Positions 60,690 to 64,000 of a DNA stretch of 64,000 nt are shown here, in pieces; the first letter of the stretch is position 1; each line of letters opens with the position of its first letter. The notes beneath the pieces are model-generated. The model saw only the letters and a program-made list of their open reading frames with translations, had not been told where the DNA came from and searched no databases. The translations under genes were made by a program, and so were the position numbers. This DNA comes from Seonamhaeicola sp. (GTDB lineage: Bacteria > Bacteroidota > Bacteroidia > Flavobacteriales > Flavobacteriaceae). The DNA lies in assembly GCF_028281565.1 (NCBI RefSeq), contig NZ_JANQJQ010000047.1:124001-188000 (forward strand). The letters run 5' to 3'.

Positions 60690-62732
60690 TTACTTTTTAA
60701 TTAACCCGGCACGTTTTAGTAAAGCCTCTGGCTTTGGTTCCTGACCTCTGAAACGCTTATAAAGTGTCATTGGGTTTTCCGTGCCTCCTTTAGAAAGGAC
60801 ATGATCCTTAAATTTATAAGCAACCTCTTTATTGAAAATACCGGCCTCTTTAAAATATTCAAAAGCGTCAGCATCTAATACTTCTGCCCATTTGTAACTG
60901 TAATAACCTGATGAATAACCACCCTGAAAAATATGAGCGAAAGCAGTACTCATACAGTTATCTGCAACATCAGGGTATAATTGGGTATTGCTAAAAGCTA
61001 TGGTTTCATGTGCTTTAACAGAAGAAATAGTTTCAGGATTATCAACTGAATGCCAGCTCATATCCAACAACCCGAAGCTTAACTGGCGTAAGGTTTGCAT
61101 CCCTTCATGAAAGGTAGCGGATTCTTTGATTTTTTCAACCAATTCCATAGGGATAAGTGCTCCGGTTTCATAATGTGTGGCAAATAATTCTAGAGCTTCC
61201 TTTTCGTAGCACCAGTTTTCCATGACCTGGCTAGGTAATTCCACAAAATCCCAATATACACTGGTGCCTGATAAACCCGGATAAGTTGTATTGGCTAACA
61301 TACCATGTAATGCATGACCAAACTCATGGAACAAGGTGGTTACTTCATTAAAAGTTAAAAGCGAAGGTTTACTTTTAGTGGGTTTGGTAAAGTTGCAAAC
61401 AATGGAAATATGGGGCCTGGAGTTTTCACCGTTTTTAATGTATTGCGGTTTGTATACGGTCATCCATGCACCATTTCTTTTTCCCGGTCTTGGGAAAAAA
61501 TCGGCATAAAATATCGCTATAAAATCGCCATCAGCATTGGTTACTCTGTAGGTTAAAACATCTTCATGATATTTATCAATAGTGTCAATTTCTTCAAAGT
61601 TTAAATCGAAAAGCTTGTTTGCAACTGTAAAAGCACCATCAATTACGTTTTCCAGTTTAAAATAAGGTTTTAGTAACTCATCATCTAAACTAAACAGCTT
61701 TTGTTTTAGCTTTTCGGAATAGTAAGCACCATCCCATTTTTGAAGTTGATCCAAACCATCTGATTCTTTAGCAAAGTCACTTAAGTTTTTAAACTCACGT
61801 TGGGCAGCAGGCTTTGCTTTTTCTAACAGTTCGTTTAAAAACCTGGTGACATTTTCAGGTATTTCTGCCATACGCTCTTCCAAAACAAAATGTGCATGGG
61901 TTTTATATCCTAAAAGATTAGCCCGTTGGTGCCTTAGGGTTACAATGTCCAATACGATTTTTTGATTGTCTAAATCGTCATTTTTAAATCCTTTACTGCC
62001 TGCGGCCAAAGCCATTTTTTTTCGTAGGTCACGATTATCGGCATAGGTTACAAAGGGAATATAACTTGGATAATCTAAAGTGAATAACCAACCTTCTTTC
62101 TTTTTTGCTTCCGCTAATTGTTTAGCGGCTTCTTTAGTACCTTCAGGTAAACCGGATAAATCGGATTCATCTGTTATGAGCATTTCAAACTTGTTGGTTT
62201 CTGCTAAAACATTTTCGCCGAATTTAAGCTTCAACTGACTTAATTTTTTATCAATCTCTCTGAGTACTTCTTTTTTATCTTCCGGAAGGTTGGCGCCGTT
62301 TCTTGAAAAGCTTTTATATTTTTTATCAAGCAACGTTTGTTGTTCTACCGTTAAATCTAATGCGTCTTTAGCATTGTAAACCGATTTAACGCGCTTAAAT
62401 AAATCTTCATTTAGAGTAATGTCATTACTGAATTCTGAAAGTAAAGGCGACACTTCCTGAGCTATTTTTTGGATAGTATCATTCGTTTCGGCGGAATTCA
62501 AATTGAAAAAAATACTGGAAATCCTGTCCAATTGTTCTCCTGAAAAATCTAAAGCTGCAATGGTGTTTTCAAAAGTAGGCGCTTCAGAATTATTTATAAT
62601 GGCGTCAATTTCTGTTTTGGCATCATCTATAGCTTCTTTAAAAGCCGGTAAAAAATGGCTGTCTTTTATCTTTGAAAAAGGCGCTGTATTGTAAGCTGTT
62701 TCAAAAGAATCTAATAATATTTTATAGGACAT
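60690..62732 (-). CDS. M3-family oligopeptidase (Dcp/OpdA type)
   Basis: Zinc metallopeptidase of 680 residues degrading oligopeptides. The active-site motif is FHEFGHALHG (H-E-x-x-H) with the downstream Glu in the region DFVELPSQVMENW. The N-terminal part is helical, with TFENTIAALDFSGEQLDR as in oligopeptidase A. The C-terminal FAHIFQGGYSSGYYSYKWAE is characteristic of the M3A subfamily. No signal peptide is seen, so it is cytoplasmic. No operon partner. Confidence 0.92.
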   Translation of the reverse strand: MSYKILLDSFETAYNTAPFSKIKDSHFLPAFKEAIDDAKTEIDAIINNSEAPTFENTIAALDFSGEQLDRISSIFFNLNSAETNDTIQKIAQEVSPLLSEFSNDITLNEDLFKRVKSVYNAKDALDLTVEQQTLLDKKYKSFSRNGANLPEDKKEVLREIDKKLSQLKLKFGENVLAETNKFEMLITDESDLSGLPEGTKEAAKQLAEAKKKEGWLFTLDYPSYIPFVTYADNRDLRKKMALAAGSKGFKNDDLDNQKIVLDIVTLRHQRANLLGYKTHAHFVLEERMAEIPENVTRFLNELLEKAKPAAQREFKNLSDFAKESDGLDQLQKWDGAYYSEKLKQKLFSLDDELLKPYFKLENVIDGAFTVANKLFDLNFEEIDTIDKYHEDVLTYRVTNADGDFIAIFYADFFPRPGKRNGAWMTVYKPQYIKNGENSRPHISIVCNFTKPTKSKPSLLTFNEVTTLFHEFGHALHGMLANTTYPGLSGTSVYWDFVELPSQVMENWCYEKEALELFATHYETGALIPMELVEKIKESATFHEGMQTLRQLSFGLLDMSWHSVDNPETISSVKAHETIAFSNTQLYPDVADNCMSTAFAHIFQGGYSSGYYSYKWAEVLDADAFEYFKEAGIFNKEVAYKFKDHVLSKGGTENPMTLYKRFRGQEPKPEALLKRAGLIKK

Positions 62733-62848
62733 GTTATGCGAAATATGTTAAAGTTTTAATTTACTATGCATACATAATAAATTTTTTATATTTTAGCGGC
62801 TGAAAAATTTTAAGAGTGACTAACTCATAAAGGATTATATGTTAATAG

Positions 62849-62882
62849 CTAAAAACCTCGAATCAAAAATTCGAGGTTTTTT
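62849..62882 (-). terminator. Terminator after purE (bidirectional hairpin)
   Basis: AAAACCTCGAAT-CAAAA-ATTCGAGGTTTT, a perfect 12-base-pair stem. On the minus strand it directly follows the purE stop and is followed by TTTTTAGC; the + strand also ends in a T-run. Confidence 0.85.
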
Positions 62883-63365
62883 TCATTGTAAATCCTTAGC
62901 AGATTCGTTTACCTTAATTTTTAAACCTTCTTTGTAGGCAACTATCTTATCCAGTACACAGGAATCATTAGAGCCAATAATTTGAGCCGCTAAAATACCG
63001 GCATTTTTTGCGCCGTTTAATGCCACTGTTGCAACAGGTACGCCTCCGGGCATTTGTAAAATAGATAATACCGAATCCCAACCATCAATGGAGTTGCTAC
63101 TTTTTACCGGAACGCCAATTACCGGAAGCGGGGAAAGCGATGCAATCATGCCCGGTAAATGGGCTGCACCACCGGCACCGGCAATAATAACGGCAAAGCC
63201 CCTGGTGTGAGCATGTTTTCCGTAATCGAATAGTTTTTCCGGAGTTCGGTGTGCCGAAACAATGTCTACTTCTACTTCAATATCAAAACCTTTTAAGATG
63301 TCAATCGCATCTTGCATAACAGGAAGATCACTTTTGCTTCCCATAATCACGCCTACTTTACTCAT
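62883..63365 (-). CDS. purE: N5-carboxyaminoimidazole ribonucleotide mutase
   Basis: Second of the two steps carboxylating AIR in purine synthesis. The class I PurE start VGVIMGSKSDLPVMQ is followed by VSAHRTPEKLFDY, with the catalytic His. IIAGAGGAAHLPGMIASLSP and VPVATVALNGAKNAGILAAQ complete the signature. Length 160. It follows purK in the same direction after about 85 bases containing a repeat, and ends at a strong hairpin. Confidence 0.96.
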   Translation of the reverse strand: MSKVGVIMGSKSDLPVMQDAIDILKGFDIEVEVDIVSAHRTPEKLFDYGKHAHTRGFAVIIAGAGGAAHLPGMIASLSPLPVIGVPVKSSNSIDGWDSVLSILQMPGGVPVATVALNGAKNAGILAAQIIGSNDSCVLDKIVAYKEGLKIKVNESAKDLQ

Positions 63366-63380
63366 AAAAATTCAAATTTT

Positions 63381-63439
63381 AAATTCCAAATTCCAAATTC
63401 CAAGTCATCCATATTAAGCTTTTTGGTATTTGGTATTTG
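63381..63439. repeat. Tandem-heptamer inverted repeat between purK and purE
   Basis: Three exact AAATTCC units (63381-63401), then 20 bases, then TTTGGTA twice (63422-63435) ending in TTTG. The second block is the imperfect complement of the first. Related to the CAAATTCCAA repeat at 21168. Confidence 0.75.
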
Positions 63440-63450
63440 TTTCTTGTGAT

Positions 63451-64000
63451 TTACTCACTTATAACTTCAATAGATTTTTTTACCTTTTCAGCAACACGCC
63501 TGGCTTCATTTAAATCTTCATTAACTATAGTTACATGTCCCATTTTTCTAAAAGGCCTGGTTTGTTGCTTTCCATAAATATGCGGTGTCACGCCTTCCAT
63601 GCCCATAATGGCTTCAATATTTTTATAAACTACATTTCCGGTATAACCTTCGGCTCCAACCAAGTTTACCATAACACCGCCAACTTTACTGTCTGTTCTG
63701 CCCAAGGGTAAATCTAAAATGGCTCTGAGGTGTTGTTCAAACTGTGATGTATAGCTTGCCTCTATGGTTTGATGCCCTGAATTATGAGGTCTTGGGGCTA
63801 CCTCATTCACCAAAATAGCATCATCTTCGGTTTGAAACATTTCTACAGCCAATAATCCAACATGATCAAACGCTTTTGATACTTTTAAAGCTACAGCTTC
63901 CGCTTTTTTCGCAACATCATCATCAATTCTGGCAGGACAAATGACATATTCTACCTGATTGGCCTCCGGGTGAAATTCCATCTCAACAACCGGATAGCTT
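63451..64000 (-). CDS. purK: N5-carboxyaminoimidazole ribonucleotide synthase, C-terminal part (cut by right window edge)
   Basis: ATP-grasp enzyme making N5-CAIR from AIR, bicarbonate and ATP. Visible are the end of the ATP-grasp domain (VVEMEFHPEANQVEYVICPA, with acidic metal-binding residues in LVNEVAPRPHNSGHQTIEA) and the small C-terminal domain (HIYGKQQTRPFRKMGHVTIV). The frame is open to the right edge, so the N-terminal half of the gene lies outside. The visible 183 residues are intact. It precedes purE in the same direction. Confidence 0.93.
   Translation of the reverse strand, partial: SYPVVEMEFHPEANQVEYVICPARIDDDVAKKAEAVALKVSKAFDHVGLLAVEMFQTEDDAILVNEVAPRPHNSGHQTIEASYTSQFEQHLRAILDLPLGRTDSKVGGVMVNLVGAEGYTGNVVYKNIEAIMGMEGVTPHIYGKQQTRPFRKMGHVTIVNEDLNEARRVAEKVKKSIEVISE

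Overview
The window is a stretch of a Bacteroidota chromosome, almost certainly a Flavobacteriaceae member. The reasons are: AT-rich DNA; a gldA-type gliding ATPase; a methionine synthase split into two genes; an ECF sigma factor, GIN-domain, DUF3857, PafA and carboxypeptidase-regulatory-like proteins of bacteroidotal type; and repeated promoter elements of the TAnnTTTG class (Bacteroidota -7 box), often only 5-20 bases from the start codon. No rRNA, tRNA, CRISPR, transposase or prophage gene was seen. Both ends cut a gene: a sulfite reductase on the left and purK on the right.

Layout. (1) 1-11.7 kb, sulfur, siroheme and methionine: sulfite reductase with an extra HEPN-like domain, cobA, precorrin-2 dehydrogenase, ferredoxin-NADP reductase, cysE, cysM, then a SAM-I riboswitch, the two halves of methionine synthase with a small monooxygenase-fold gene between them, and metF. 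Short palindromic repeats fill the gaps, and one sits inside the riboswitch. (2) 11.7-18 kb: PagL-like lipid A deacylase, GIN-domain lipoprotein, pta-ackA and gldA. (3) 18-22.3 kb, aromatic amino acid operon: pheA, aminotransferase, tyrA and DAHP synthase/chorismate mutase. It is preceded by what looks like a complete transcription attenuator: an 18-residue leader peptide with 5 Phe and 4 Tyr, an antiterminator, and a terminator abutting the pheA start codon. (4) 22.3-37.9 kb, mostly housekeeping: rsgA, dtd, two transglutaminase-like paralogs (the second without its catalytic Cys and His), MazG-like, aroA, queA, rlmN, polyprenyl synthase, SprT-like, mannose-1-P guanylyltransferase, DUF389 and RDD.

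(5) 38-45.3 kb, an accessory carbohydrate region: a lipoprotein fusing a GH105-type unsaturated uronyl hydrolase to a BNR_4 propeller, a TPR/LuxR-type membrane regulator, an SDR with an export signal, an ATP/ADP-translocase-like transporter and a ThuA-like protein. The first gene has a perfect 36-base palindrome over its predicted transcription start. (6) 45.7-64 kb: MlaEF-type ABC pair, PafA-like phosphatase, a GT2/methyltransferase/KAS III group, gcvP, ECF sigma with a small partner, DUF2071 with a GbsR-type regulator and two matching operator palindromes, M15-like peptidase, Tat-type aldo/keto reductase, M3 peptidase, and purE-purK.

The strongest candidates for undescribed biology are the Phe/Tyr attenuator, the palindrome-controlled uronyl hydrolase-propeller gene with the neighbouring exported-SDR cluster, the GbsR/DUF2071 operator pair, and the dispersed repeat lodged in the SAM riboswitch. 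Functions are assigned from recognised motifs and family knowledge; no database search was run.
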